A DNA stretch of 51,575 nt from JBEBGV01 sp040081265. Lineage in GTDB: Bacteria > Acidobacteriota > Vicinamibacteria > Vicinamibacterales > UBA2999. Positions 16,628-25,294 of the stretch are shown here, in pieces. The stretch covers positions 1 to 51,575 of the forward strand of contig JBEBGV010000034.1 in the NCBI GenBank assembly GCA_040081265.1. Direction: 5' to 3'. The position numbers and the translations under genes were made by a program. How positions within the stretch are numbered: the stretch's first letter is position 1; every line of letters starts with the position of its first letter. The notes beneath the pieces were generated by a model. That model had not been told where the DNA came from and searched no databases. It saw only the letters and a list, made by a program, of their open reading frames with translations.

Positions 16628-17137
16628 CTACCGAAGGTCCAACTCCATGAAGAAGCCCGCGTGGGGGTTGTCGTTATAGCGAGCGATTTCGACAAAACCC
16701 TGCTTCCTGAACAAATGAACGGCTGGCCCGCCATCACGAAAGGTGTCGAGTCGCACCGCTCGAAAGTCCTCGTTCTTGGCGTGCGAAATGGCATGGCGTA
16801 GCAACGCCTCACCGAAGCCGCGCCCTCGTTCCTGACGGAGAATATTGAACCGCTTGATCTCCGCTACGTCGTGGGAGAGGCGACGAACGGCAATGGTGCC
16901 GACGATCTCCTCAGCGTCCTTCATGAGCCAGAAGCCGCCGCCATCCACCTGATAGGCGGTCGCAATCAACCGAAGATCGGCGTGTGCGCCGTCGGGGTCG
17001 AATGGAAACGGCGCGTCCTGCCACACATTCTGAAAGAACGCTTCCAGTTCAGGCTGATCAGCCGATTCAAACGAGGCGACTACAGGCCGTTCGGAAAGAG
17101 CGGGGATGTCGGCGTTTGTTGCCGGACGGATCACCAT
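16628..17137 (-). CDS. GNAT family N-acetyltransferase
   Basis: 169 residues. VIRPATNADIPAL is a typical GNAT start; the acetyl-CoA loop is RQERGRGFGEALLRHAI, followed by VRLDTFRDGGPAVHLFRKQGF and the closing strand GFFMELDL. It is probably a small-molecule or peptide acetyltransferase with unknown substrate. The frame extends upstream to 17224, but those 29 residues look unlike a GNAT N-terminus. The next gene begins 10 bases after the stop, so the two are likely cotranscribed. Confidence 0.83.
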   Translation of the reverse strand: MVIRPATNADIPALSERPVVASFESADQPELEAFFQNVWQDAPFPFDPDGAHADLRLIATAYQVDGGGFWLMKDAEEIVGTIAVRRLSHDVAEIKRFNILRQERGRGFGEALLRHAISHAKNEDFRAVRLDTFRDGGPAVHLFRKQGFVEIARYNDNPHAGFFMELDLR

Positions 17138-17465
17138 CGCCACGCATTCTCGCAGAATAACTCCAGTCGGCCACAACAACTCTGCGTGGTATTCGTCTTG
17201 CTTCGTTTCGAGGCGGAGGATCACCTGGCAGAGAAATCAGCCAGCACCCGCAGCAGTCAGAAACGCGACCTCGTGAAGAAGCCAAGTGCCTCGGACCACC
17301 TCTGGGCCGTTCAAAGAGGTGGACGATGTGGGTCGGCCACAGAAGGCGGATCGGCGGACGCAGGCGAAGACGACCGCGAAGTGAGGGTTTGGTGACCCGG
17401 GGGATCAGAAGCGGAAGGCGGTGACGAGGCGATAAGCGCGTCTACTTGCTTTATCGCCGGAGATG
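17138..17465. other. Gene-free stretch with one inverted repeat
   Basis: No convincing frame was found here. The only structure noticed is an 8-bp inverted repeat, GGCGATAA (17428-17435) and TTATCGCC (17451-17458), with a 15-base loop, just beyond the stop of the esterase gene. It has no T-rich tail, so terminator function is uncertain. Confidence 0.4.
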
Positions 17466-18200
17466 TCAGGCACACGCAGAGGTGCCGATCGCCCACGAGA
17501 GTGCCGACGCCAATTCCTCCCGCCAGCATTCCGGATCATGACCTCCCTTGAAGACTTCATAGCGTAGGAGACAACCCGATCCGCGTAGCGCGGTCACGGC
17601 TCGCTCACATGCGTCGATCTGGCTGACACCCTGATACAGTCCTGAGGGCGGATGTGACACGTCCGCAGTCACCTCCGCACTGCCGACGCTCACCCACAAC
17701 GCGGGACGCTGAGCGCCGTCAGTGGGGAGGGCGCGTCGAAATCGTTCATCTTCCCACCAGAACGATGGGGATTGGCAGATGGCCGCACCGAATGCTTCCG
17801 GATGCGTCAACGCGGCATGAGCTGCGGCCAGACCACTCAGACTGAGGCCCACCAGCACGATCCCGCCAGGGTCTATCTCTGGGTAACGGTCCAGCAGCCA
17901 GGACCGCGCGTCAGTCGCGAGAAAGGCAGCGTAGTCGTCGTCGCAGGTGAAATCGGCGTGGCGGTCGGCGGGGCTCTGATTGGACACGAAGATCGCTCGA
18001 AGGGGCGGGGTATCTTTCCTGTCCTCAAGATCGTTTAGCACCGACATGGCTGCGACCCGTTCCAGATACAACTCGCCATCGAGGAAGACCAGTCCAGTTG
18101 CGGGCGCCCCTGTGCGGAACGCCGTGTGCCAGACGTGGCGTCCAGGCGCCTTAGTCGCACTCGGAACGAAGGCGTCATTGAGCAGCGGGTGGGGCAGCAT
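17466..18200 (-). CDS. Alpha/beta hydrolase, enterochelin-esterase-like
   Basis: 244-residue esterase of the Fes/esterase-D-like group. DLEDRKDTPPLRAIFVSN precedes the nucleophile motif VLVGLSLSGLAAAHAALTHPE (GLSLSG, a GxSxG variant), then QSPSFWW and a C-terminal FKGGHDPECWREEL with the catalytic His. No signal peptide is seen, so it is probably cytosolic and hydrolyses an ester or siderophore-like substrate. The ATG lies one base upstream of the TGA of the preceding VOC gene (TGATATG), suggesting coupled translation; a longer frame start exists only inside that gene. Confidence 0.83.
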   Translation of the reverse strand: MLPHPLLNDAFVPSATKAPGRHVWHTAFRTGAPATGLVFLDGELYLERVAAMSVLNDLEDRKDTPPLRAIFVSNQSPADRHADFTCDDDYAAFLATDARSWLLDRYPEIDPGGIVLVGLSLSGLAAAHAALTHPEAFGAAICQSPSFWWEDERFRRALPTDGAQRPALWVSVGSAEVTADVSHPPSGLYQGVSQIDACERAVTALRGSGCLLRYEVFKGGHDPECWREELASALSWAIGTSACA

Positions 18201-18201
18201 A

Positions 18202-18576
18202 TCAATCCGGCTCAAGCAGTTCGATGCGGTTTCCAAACGGGTCGGCTACATACACCCGCGAGTAACCCTCCAGTGGCTCGTCCGACTTCACCTCGGTTCC
18301 TGCCTGAAGAAGGTGCTCGATGAGACTGTCGAGATTCTGAACCAGAAGCGCGGGGTGTGCCTTGCGCGCCGGTCGAAAGTCCTGCTCGACACCCAGGTGA
18401 AGGCGTAGTGCGCCCGACGCAAACCACATGCCCCCGCGTTTGGCGAGGTTCGGCGGCTTTGTCTCTTCGGTGAGCCCAAGAAGGGCGCCGTAGAAGGCGC
18501 GGGCTCTCGCCTCTTCACCCACTGGCATGGCAAGTTGAATGTGATCGAGCCCACGAATATGGAAGGGTGCGCTCAT
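18202..18576 (-). CDS. VOC family protein (glyoxalase/bleomycin-resistance fold)
   Basis: 124-residue vicinal-oxygen-chelate protein: IRGLDHIQLAMPVGEE at the start (metal His), AFYGALLGLTEE, LRLHLGVEQDFRPARKAHPAL, and the C-terminal SRVYVADPFGNRIELLEP with the metal-binding Glu. Members are metal-dependent lyases, dioxygenases or drug-binding proteins. It is the first gene of a two-gene unit with the esterase. A degenerate copy of its 5' end lies at 22443-22560. Confidence 0.88.
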   Translation of the reverse strand: MSAPFHIRGLDHIQLAMPVGEEARARAFYGALLGLTEETKPPNLAKRGGMWFASGALRLHLGVEQDFRPARKAHPALLVQNLDSLIEHLLQAGTEVKSDEPLEGYSRVYVADPFGNRIELLEPD

Positions 18577-18639
18577 GGTAAGAACCTCTACGAGTAGGTA
18601 ACCGCACCGTCACACGCTGATGGTCGTTGCTTCCGCAAC

Positions 18640-19683
18640 TTACTCCACCACCGCGCTCTCAAGAATGGCGAACTCCTGCCTACCGGAGTCAATCTGCGCC
18701 ATCACGCCGTAAGGGAGCACGAACATTGGATCGGTGTGCCCGAAGTCCATCCGGGTCACGATGGGCAGATCAGTCAGCCCCTCCTCCTCCGCGACAACCT
18801 GAAGGATCGCCTCGTCATACTTCGGAAATTGATCAACTGGGACAGAGCCACCTGGGCGGCCGAAGAGGATGCCTGACAGTCTCTTGAGGATGCCCATCGC
18901 CGCATAGCTGCGTAAGGTGTGCGCGACGGCGGCAGGTGGAGCGGCGCTCTCGGATGTTTCGAGGAACAGGATCGCCTGATCGAACGCGCTCGCGTCCGGC
19001 CAACCGGGGGTTCCTCGCAGCCAGTCGAGGACTTCAAGACAGCCGCCAATCAGGGGGCCTTGCGCGATTCCGGTTCCCTGGAGAAAGCGCCAGCCGGTAG
19101 AAGGGCTCAGCGATCGGCGCCGATCTTGGTTGGCTGGGTTTGTCCACTCCAGGTGCTCAACGGTCCATCCATCGCGACAAGGTGCAATCACACCGATGGG
19201 AGCCGCCGAGAAACACGTCCTTCTGACGGACTCCACCATGTAGGGGAACATGCCGCCGTTCTCCGCGAATCCGGCCATAAACGCAGGACCGTAGAACGAC
19301 ACGAGTCCAGCGCGAAAACAGACGAGATGACTCACCGTCGTGTCCGAGTAGCCGAGGAACACTTTGGGGTTTTCTGTGATCACCTCCTGGCGGAGATGTG
19401 GCAACAGCCGCATGGACTCGCTGCCCCCGATGGTCGAAATGATCCCGTCAATCGACGGGTCAGCGAACGCCTCCATCACGTCGGCGGCACGCGCCGCTGG
19501 ATTCCTGGCGAGCCACTCGGGATCTCTCAGCGCATGAGCCGTCTCCACGACCTCGACGCCGAACTCACGGACGAACTGCGCCTTTCCGATCCGATAGCGG
19601 TGTGGAATCGCTCCTGGACCACCCCACGACAGCGAGATGGCGGCGACTCTTCCACCGCGCTGGAGTTTTTTTGGCTTCACCAT
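18640..19683 (-). CDS. LD-carboxypeptidase, S66/MccF-like
   Basis: 347 residues after choosing ATG 19683 (MVKPKKLQRGGRVAAIS), the typical family start; 8 codons upstream are also open. S66 serine peptidase features include DGIISTIGGSES, the nucleophile in LGYSDTTVSH, FLETSES (Glu) and RMDFGHTDPM (His), giving the Ser-Glu-His triad. The SWGGPG N-terminus and overall layout resemble MccF, which cleaves the peptide nucleotide antibiotic microcin C, more than cell-wall LdcA. It is a cytosolic self-immunity or detoxification enzyme by family analogy. It is transcribed alone and diverges from the NUDIX gene. Confidence 0.87.
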   Translation of the reverse strand: MVKPKKLQRGGRVAAISLSWGGPGAIPHRYRIGKAQFVREFGVEVVETAHALRDPEWLARNPAARAADVMEAFADPSIDGIISTIGGSESMRLLPHLRQEVITENPKVFLGYSDTTVSHLVCFRAGLVSFYGPAFMAGFAENGGMFPYMVESVRRTCFSAAPIGVIAPCRDGWTVEHLEWTNPANQDRRRSLSPSTGWRFLQGTGIAQGPLIGGCLEVLDWLRGTPGWPDASAFDQAILFLETSESAAPPAAVAHTLRSYAAMGILKRLSGILFGRPGGSVPVDQFPKYDEAILQVVAEEEGLTDLPIVTRMDFGHTDPMFVLPYGVMAQIDSGRQEFAILESAVVE

Positions 19684-19800
19684 GTGCAAGGCGCTGCGGC
19701 GCAGCATAACGCAACAGCGGCCCAGCGCAGCATCCCTCGACCTGCCTGGGTGCCACCTCCTATACTTCAGGCCGAACTGCCCACCGATCAGCCTCCAGCC

Positions 19801-20256
19801 ATGAAGACCGTCAGAATCAGCGCCAAGGCCATCATCATTGAGGACGGGAGGCTACTCCTCATCGCGAACCGTGACCCCCAAGGCGAGTGGTTCATGCTGC
19901 CGGGTGGAGGCCAGGAGCATGGGGAGACGCTGATGGCTGCCTTGAATCGCGAGTGCGTCGAGGAGATCGGAAGTTCGGTGGTCGTCGGCCCGCTGCGCTA
20001 CATCAGGGATTACATCGGCAAGAATCACGAGTTCGCGTCGCTGGAAGCAGAGGTGCATCAGGTTGAGTTGATGTTTGAATGCACGGTCACCTCGCCGCCA
20101 AGCGTCGGCTCGACGATGGATTCAATGCAGACCGGGATTAAGTGGATTGAGCTGACAGCGTTAGCGGAACATCGGGTGTATCCGAAGGTGTTGGCGGAAC
20201 TCTTGGTGACCGGGCGCCACGACCGTCCTCCCTTGTACCTGGGCGATACGAATTAA
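19801..20256 (+). CDS. NUDIX hydrolase
   Basis: 151 residues with the Nudix box spread as GGGQEHGETLMAALNRECVEEIG (the GxxxxxExxxxxxxREUxEE pattern). This binds Mg and hydrolyses nucleoside diphosphate-linked compounds. The beta-strand start MKTVRISAKAIIIEDGRLLLI is typical, so this ATG was chosen inside a much longer open frame that overlaps the opposite carboxypeptidase gene. Substrate unknown. Confidence 0.87.
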   Translation: MKTVRISAKAIIIEDGRLLLIANRDPQGEWFMLPGGGQEHGETLMAALNRECVEEIGSSVVVGPLRYIRDYIGKNHEFASLEAEVHQVELMFECTVTSPPSVGSTMDSMQTGIKWIELTALAEHRVYPKVLAELLVTGRHDRPPLYLGDTN

Positions 20257-20316
20257 CACATTAGGCGCAGCAGTGCATCGTGAGCCCCACGACGAAACGA
20301 CCATCTTGGAGTCAGC

Positions 20317-20790
20317 ATGAGCATTCGGCAGAGCGTCCAAGCAGGGTTGAGAGCGACCGCCATCGACCAGAGACTTCCGATCTGGCTGCAAAGCACGGCC
20401 CTGATTCTGAACGTCGCGCTGATCGTCCTCGAATTGGGCTATCTGGTTCCCCGATGGGTAGGCCCGAATGAGGTGGCTGTGGTGTCATTCCTCGTCGCCG
20501 CCCCGATCCTCAACCTTGCCATGTTCGCGGATTATCACCGTCGCGGACTGTTCTTACCATTGCGCGGAGCCTCATGGAAGGAGAGGGGCGACTCGCGCCC
20601 GTTGCCAACGCCATTGCGGTGGCTCGTCTGCGCGTTCAATATCCTGCTGCTGTTCAATGAGGCGCTGATTTATCTGGAATGGGGCGGAATCGCGCAAGGG
20701 CTCCTGCAGTGGAGTATTGCGTCGTTGCACATCCTCACTCCCATCGTGAGCCTCACGGTGTTTCTGGATTACAACCGACGCCGCGTGTAA
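20317..20790 (+). CDS. Four-helix membrane protein of unknown function
   Basis: 157 residues, not recognised. Four hydrophobic helices are apparent near 25-45, 52-70, 100-118 and 128-148, the second and fourth each followed by a similar DYHRRGL / DYNRRRV motif, giving an internal two-fold repeat. The N-terminus is polar and cytosolic-looking. It follows the NUDIX gene by 60 bases on the same strand, with no obvious functional link. Confidence 0.6.
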   Translation: MSIRQSVQAGLRATAIDQRLPIWLQSTALILNVALIVLELGYLVPRWVGPNEVAVVSFLVAAPILNLAMFADYHRRGLFLPLRGASWKERGDSRPLPTPLRWLVCAFNILLLFNEALIYLEWGGIAQGLLQWSIASLHILTPIVSLTVFLDYNRRRV

Positions 20791-20940
20791 GCCACCTCAT
20801 GCACCCTGATAGCAGGGCAGCATCTGCCTGCGTTCCGCCAGATCGGAGATTTGGATATTCTGACTCGTCTCATTTCCTTTGCTTTCTGGTGTTCTCACAC
20901 AAGTAGGAATCTCTGGGACAGATGGGACACATTGGGCACT

Positions 20941-21423
20941 TCACGCCCGCTGCTTCGCCAACATTTCAAGATGCGGCTTGAAGCCCGCACTCAGGTAAAG
21001 GTGCCTTGCTCGGACGTTCTGGTGCATCACCCCGATGCGAAGTTCCGTCGCCCCCGCACTCCAGGAAAAGGCCTCCGCCTGCTCCAGCAGCTTCCGCCCA
21101 ATGCCGTGGTCTCGGTGGGACTCCAACACTGCCATGTCCGTGACGAGGGCGAAGGTGCCGGGAGGATCGTCCAGGCTCTCAAACCTCTGCGCGGCGACAA
21201 CCGCCACCATCCCGACGACCACCGATTCGACTTCCGCCACAAACACGCGCCCGTTCGCCGCCGCGCACTCGGCCTGCATCTGGGTCCAGTAGGCTGCAGC
21301 CATTGATGCTCCAGGCCGGAGCCGTGGATCGAGGGTGCGTTCGAAGTCCTGCATCTCTGCGATGCACTGGCAGATCGCCTCGCTGTCGCGATCCTCGGCT
21401 CGACGAATAGACACTTCCATCAT
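20941..21423 (-). CDS. GNAT family N-acetyltransferase
   Basis: 160 residues: ISVRRAED-like start (VSIRRAEDRDSEAI), strand pair VFVAEVESVVVGMVAVV, FALVTDMAVLESHRDHGIGRKLLEQAEAF with the acetyl-CoA loop, and VRARHLYLSAGFKPHLEMLAK. It resembles the aminoglycoside-acetyltransferase-like and YhbS-like small GNATs; the substrate is not known. Two tandem ATG codons begin the frame. It lies 16 bases downstream of the TIGR03435 gene on the same strand. Confidence 0.85.
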   Translation of the reverse strand: MMEVSIRRAEDRDSEAICQCIAEMQDFERTLDPRLRPGASMAAAYWTQMQAECAAANGRVFVAEVESVVVGMVAVVAAQRFESLDDPPGTFALVTDMAVLESHRDHGIGRKLLEQAEAFSWSAGATELRIGVMHQNVRARHLYLSAGFKPHLEMLAKQRA

Positions 21424-21439
21424 CGGGGACAGTTCTCTC

Positions 21440-22309
21440 TCAGTCCGCCGTGGGCCGTTCAGCCCGGTCTATAACCAGCACTCGAATGGGGCCTCTCTCT
21501 GATTGAAGCCGAAGCCCTATCTGTTCCTGAAGTGCTGTAAAGATGGACACGCCATCACCAGTCGCGACTCGTGCCTCATCGGGCACCCATTCGAGCGTCA
21601 GTTCAAACGCCCCCATCAGGTTCGTCTTGTCCAGAACGGGGCGGTCAACGACTCGCGTAAGGCTGGTCGCGAGACTACTCATCGTCGTTGGCCCAGACAT
21701 CTGTCCGACACGGGCGAAAAACCCGCACACTTGGACACCTGGACCACCTGGCCGACCGTTCAAGAACGCGTCACAGTCGAGTGTCATCTTCTTCAGACGA
21801 GGGCCGAGCTGACCCGCGCGATTGACGACGAGGCTGTAAACTGCAGACTCCCGCGTTTCTTCGTGCACGAGAACTCCAAATCGCTCCGCGACAAGCCCCC
21901 GCAACGCGCCAAACCGCTGCTCCTGAGTGACAGCAGGACTTCCGCTCTGGAATCTGGCAGCCACATCGAAAGTGTCCGTGTCAACCCAGGCTGGGCCATT
22001 CACGACCTGATTCGATGCTGCGAACCCGTCGATCCCGTAGGCGAGCCGGATGAGTTCTTTGAGGGGGACGTTGGTTGCGTTGAAACCGTTTGGAGTGAAC
22101 TGCATCCGGCGCGCGGCTTGTAATGTCCGGTTGGGCTTCACCGAAGTCACGTCGAACGGTGTCGGCGCCGCGCCTTGCCCTTGCGCCGATAGCGTCGTGC
22201 CGGAGACGAGGAATCCAAGGCAAAGCACGCATTGAGCGACGTTCCGGCAATAGACACTCACAACGACCAGTATCGAAAGCCGTCCGGTCAGACGAGAAAG
22301 AGGTCCCAT
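21440..22309 (-). CDS. TIGR03435 family protein
   Basis: 289 residues. After a hydrophobic leader (about 12-48, with a Cys pair) comes the family opening FDVTSVKPN, then MQFTPNGFNATNVPLKELIRLAYG, WVDTDTFDVAARF, LRGLVAERFGVLVHEETRE and a C-terminal DRPVLDKTNLMGAFELTLEW. This family is expanded in soil Acidobacteria and often lies beside BlaI/BlaR-type genes; its function is unknown and the location is extracytoplasmic. The ATG at 22309 has GGAGA seven bases upstream; the frame is open further upstream without leader-like content. Confidence 0.83.
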   Translation of the reverse strand: MGPLSRLTGRLSILVVVSVYCRNVAQCVLCLGFLVSGTTLSAQGQGAAPTPFDVTSVKPNRTLQAARRMQFTPNGFNATNVPLKELIRLAYGIDGFAASNQVVNGPAWVDTDTFDVAARFQSGSPAVTQEQRFGALRGLVAERFGVLVHEETRESAVYSLVVNRAGQLGPRLKKMTLDCDAFLNGRPGGPGVQVCGFFARVGQMSGPTTMSSLATSLTRVVDRPVLDKTNLMGAFELTLEWVPDEARVATGDGVSIFTALQEQIGLRLQSERGPIRVLVIDRAERPTAD

Positions 22310-22442
22310 GTCGTCTCCATTTACCTCCAGGAACGCGTTTCTCCGTCTTGGACGACTGTGGGGCTCGTCCAGTCTTACCGGACAGGGATAACAGGTCGTA
22401 GCCTGGAAGCCGTGAGGCAGCATCACGCCGTAGTCAGCGTTG

Positions 22443-22560
22443 TCGGCTCTTCGCTGAGCCCAAGAAGGGTTCCGTAGAAGGTGCGGGCTCTCACCTCTTC
22501 ACCCACTGGCATGGCAAGTTGAATGTGATCGAGGCCACGAATATTGAACGGTGCGCTGAT
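22443..22560 (-). pseudogene. Fragment of a VOC family gene (duplicate of the 18.2 kb gene)
   Basis: The translated fragment ISAPFNIRGLDHIQLAMP, then VGEEVRARTFYGTLLGLSEE, is nearly identical to the first 38 residues of the VOC protein at 18202-18576, and the DNA matches closely across about 118 bases. The start codon has become ATC, and the similarity stops after GLSEE, so only the 5' third remains. It is a non-functional relic of a duplication or of recombination with a similar gene cassette. Confidence 0.75.
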
Positions 22561-22623
22561 GATTTGAAAACCTCTGCAGGCGGATAACCCGTGAACTGCT
22601 TGCCGTGTTGCCAAGGTGAGCCG

Positions 22624-23457
22624 TCATCGAACACCGACCTCGGTTGTCGAAAGCCACCAGCCATCGCCCGCGAACCACATACTCTGATCCGGCTCAGTCC
22701 CCCGACGCAGGGAGCGAATCTCTTCTGGAGAGCGGCTCTTGAACGCCGCAGCCAACGTGGCTGCTGTGTGCTCATCGCTGGCGCCGACACAAGGAATAAA
22801 CCCGGCCGTCGAGATCATGCGAGCGGCATAGTGACTCGTTGGGTGATGTGTCACCAGCAGCATCCCACCCAACCCCCATTCCGGCGTCAGGGGGACGACG
22901 AGGCGTCCGTCCGGGGCAACAGCATCGAGCCAGTTCGCGGGAAGATCGGTGACGCCCGCGCTGACGTAGACGACATTCGCGGTTGGCAGGTCGGCACTCA
23001 CCGCGGATTCACGGCGCACGCTCACCGTCGCATACGACGCCAGATTAGAGGTGGCGGCGCGGGCCAGCTCCGCGTCGATCTCGTAGGCGACGACACGACC
23101 GCTCGGGCCAACGAGTGAAGCGAGAATGGCGGTGTAGTAGCCGGTTCCTGCTCCGATGTGGATCACGACGTCTCCCTCTTGCACACTTGCAGCCGCCATA
23201 CACAGAGCGTGCAGGCTCGGTTGCCCGTTGTTGATTCGCCGTTCAGGAATTAATCCGACGCCAATGTCCTGATAGAGGACTACGGGATCATCGGTCTCGG
23301 TGCTCATGTAGCCGTCCTGCACAGGAATCTGCCACGGTCCAGAACCGACGAACTCCTCCCGCTTGATTGTGGCGAACGCTTCAGTGAGCCGGGGGTGCGC
23401 TTCCGGCACAGAGGTGACCAGACGAGCATAGAAGCGGCGCATTACCTCAGTGTTCAT
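22624..23457 (-). CDS. PCMT-like methyltransferase
   Basis: 277-residue SAM-dependent methyltransferase related to protein-L-isoaspartate O-methyltransferase. The N-terminal IKREEFVGSGPW with VVLYQDIGVGL is typical, and motif I is VIHIGAGTGYYTAILASLVG with the acidic end of strand 2 in VVAYEIDAELA. The C-terminal third is longer than in E. coli Pcm and lacks obvious similarity. It may repair isoaspartyl residues or methylate another carboxyl group. It is cotranscribed with the DUF3626 gene, six bases upstream. Confidence 0.82.
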   Translation of the reverse strand: MNTEVMRRFYARLVTSVPEAHPRLTEAFATIKREEFVGSGPWQIPVQDGYMSTETDDPVVLYQDIGVGLIPERRINNGQPSLHALCMAAASVQEGDVVIHIGAGTGYYTAILASLVGPSGRVVAYEIDAELARAATSNLASYATVSVRRESAVSADLPTANVVYVSAGVTDLPANWLDAVAPDGRLVVPLTPEWGLGGMLLVTHHPTSHYAARMISTAGFIPCVGASDEHTAATLAAAFKSRSPEEIRSLRRGTEPDQSMWFAGDGWWLSTTEVGVR

Positions 23458-23463
23458 GCGTAT

Positions 23464-24621
23464 CTACTCCCGCCCGATGATCGGAGATCCGTAACGCACC
23501 ACAACGTGCCAGAGTTGCCGGAAGTGCTGGAGTAACTGGTCCTGAGAGCCCAAAGCGCCCCAAGCCTCAGGCCGAGCGCGGAAGGACGCCTCCGCAGCAC
23601 CGATGACGGCAGCTTCGACCATGCCGCCGCGCCCCGCGATCCTTCTCGCCAGCTCGGGGATCGCTGGTCCTCGGAACTCCGCAGGCACGTCGTTTACGGC
23701 CATGCGGAAGCCGCGATGCCATGCCAAGGGAATGGCGTATTTCGCAGACAGTCCTTCGAGCGCCTCTCCAGTCGCCGTCCGCTTAAATGCCGGATCAGCC
23801 ACGACTGTCTCAACGTCTGTGGCCATGTCAATCGGGCCATGCACTTGCGCTTCTATGCAGCTATCGAGCACCCGGCCAGGAGGCTCCGTTGCCGGGTTTG
23901 GGCGGGGCAAAGGGAGATCATCGCGTAGGCGTGCCAGGAAACCGGCGATGGTTAGGCCCGCGACACCCAGGGTCGGCGCGAGGAAAGGAGGCCACGGCAC
24001 TCTTGCCCCCTCGCCGCGTGCGATCTCCTCAAGCAATGGAGCCATCACGCCATCCATCGCGCCGATGGTGCCCAGTCGGTCGGTCGCATCTGGTTGTTCA
24101 CTCCCTGCAAAGGTGAACGAGGCCCGCTGGGAGACTTCCGGCCTCAACACCAAGTAGCAAGAACCAAAGCGCGGGGATGGTCCATCGGGGAATCGGATCA
24201 ACTCCAATGCGCCATACTTCGGCCGCTCACCGGGTGAGCAATCGTCGTCATGGTATGCGCCACCGAACAGAACCTTCTCCCACGCATCCCGCTCGCCGCC
24301 AGGAAAGGCCGTGGGACTACCACTCGACAGACCCGTTTCAAATTGGCTCCGATACTGACCATCTGCGAGGAGGGCCTGGGCAACGGGAATCGACTCGGAG
24401 CCGATGCGATCAGGGTGGAAGTGGACAACCACTCGCGCATGGTCGCGAATGCTGTCCGCCGCCATCGCGTATGCGGTGTGAGGAACACCTGAGGCTCGGA
24501 GAAGGTTCTCCGCCTTGGCGCGGGCGGTCGCGCTGCCAGCGGCAATGCGCCCCTCGACGTGGCGGAGCGCGGCACGCTGTGAAGCTGTCAGACGAGTCAG
24601 CGACGGTTGATCCGAAGACAT
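23464..24621 (-). CDS. DUF3626 domain-containing protein
   Basis: 385 residues. The segments LTASQRAALRHVEGRIA, ARVVVHFHPDRIGS, the GLSSGSPTAFPGGERDAWEKVLFGGAY block and YGALELIRFPDGPSPRFGSC match the DUF3626 family as I recall it, proteins of unknown function with a proposed ADP-ribosyltransferase-like core. No signal peptide or membrane helix is seen. It starts at ATG 24621 opposite the P-loop gene at 24782, so the 160 bases between carry both promoters. Function not established. Confidence 0.72.
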   Translation of the reverse strand: MSSDQPSLTRLTASQRAALRHVEGRIAAGSATARAKAENLLRASGVPHTAYAMAADSIRDHARVVVHFHPDRIGSESIPVAQALLADGQYRSQFETGLSSGSPTAFPGGERDAWEKVLFGGAYHDDDCSPGERPKYGALELIRFPDGPSPRFGSCYLVLRPEVSQRASFTFAGSEQPDATDRLGTIGAMDGVMAPLLEEIARGEGARVPWPPFLAPTLGVAGLTIAGFLARLRDDLPLPRPNPATEPPGRVLDSCIEAQVHGPIDMATDVETVVADPAFKRTATGEALEGLSAKYAIPLAWHRGFRMAVNDVPAEFRGPAIPELARRIAGRGGMVEAAVIGAAEASFRARPEAWGALGSQDQLLQHFRQLWHVVVRYGSPIIGRE

Positions 24622-24781
24622 GAGTGCTGGTGCGATAGCACCGAAGGATAACCCCGGATTGACTTATAGCCACGTGCCCCGGCCCAAGACTCCCGCGCCT
24701 GACTTTCGTGACACCTGCAGATTTCTCCCTGGTCTGCGCGAACCTTTCTGGCGAACCGGCCTAAGGCGGCAAAATACCTCC

Positions 24782-25273
24782 ATGCCCACATCCAACGGCA
24801 AGGCGAGGCTGATCATCGTCAGTGGGTTGCCGGGGTCTGGAAAGACCACGTTGGCTAAGCAACTTCAGACGAGTTTGCACGCCATTCGATTGGCTCCAGA
24901 CGAATGGATGGACGCATTGGCCTTCGACATCTACGACGAGGCGTCCCGCGCCAAGGTCGAGACCCTTCAGTGGAACCTGGGCCAAGAGCTTTTGCGGCTC
25001 GGAGTGGTCGTCATCATTGAGTGGGGCACATGGAGCCGCACGGAGCGAGACCAACTGCGAGTGACCGCTCGCACTCTGGGTGCAGCCGTCGAGTTGCGCT
25101 ACGTCTCAGCACCGCCAGAAACGCTGTTCGAGCGCATTCAGGCCAGGAATCGCGAGAGGCCACCGATCACACGCGACGATCTTGAGAGGTGGGTGCAAGT
25201 GTTCGAGGAGCCGACGGACGAGGAGCTGGCACTCTTCGATCAGCCAGCCTCCGATACCGCGCCCACATCTTAG
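24782..25273 (+). CDS. P-loop kinase (AAA-type, zeta-toxin/chloramphenicol-phosphotransferase-like)
   Basis: 163 residues with Walker A SGLPGSGKTTLAKQL near the start, then RLAPDEWMDAL (D-x-W substrate motif), VVIIEWGTWSRTERDQL (Walker B-like) and a lid with RIQARNRERPPITRDDLERW. This is the AAA_33 group of small ATP-dependent phosphotransferases that includes antibiotic-resistance kinases. It is cytosolic with unknown substrate. The chosen ATG gives the normal short N-terminus; the frame is open upstream into the intergenic region. Confidence 0.83.
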   Translation: MPTSNGKARLIIVSGLPGSGKTTLAKQLQTSLHAIRLAPDEWMDALAFDIYDEASRAKVETLQWNLGQELLRLGVVVIIEWGTWSRTERDQLRVTARTLGAAVELRYVSAPPETLFERIQARNRERPPITRDDLERWVQVFEEPTDEELALFDQPASDTAPTS

Positions 25274-25294
25274 GCCCGAGCGAACAACCGTGGG

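Noticed and set aside
18919..19800. N-terminal extension of the NUDIX frame
   Set aside because: It lies antisense to the carboxypeptidase gene; the Nudix protein starts at 19801.
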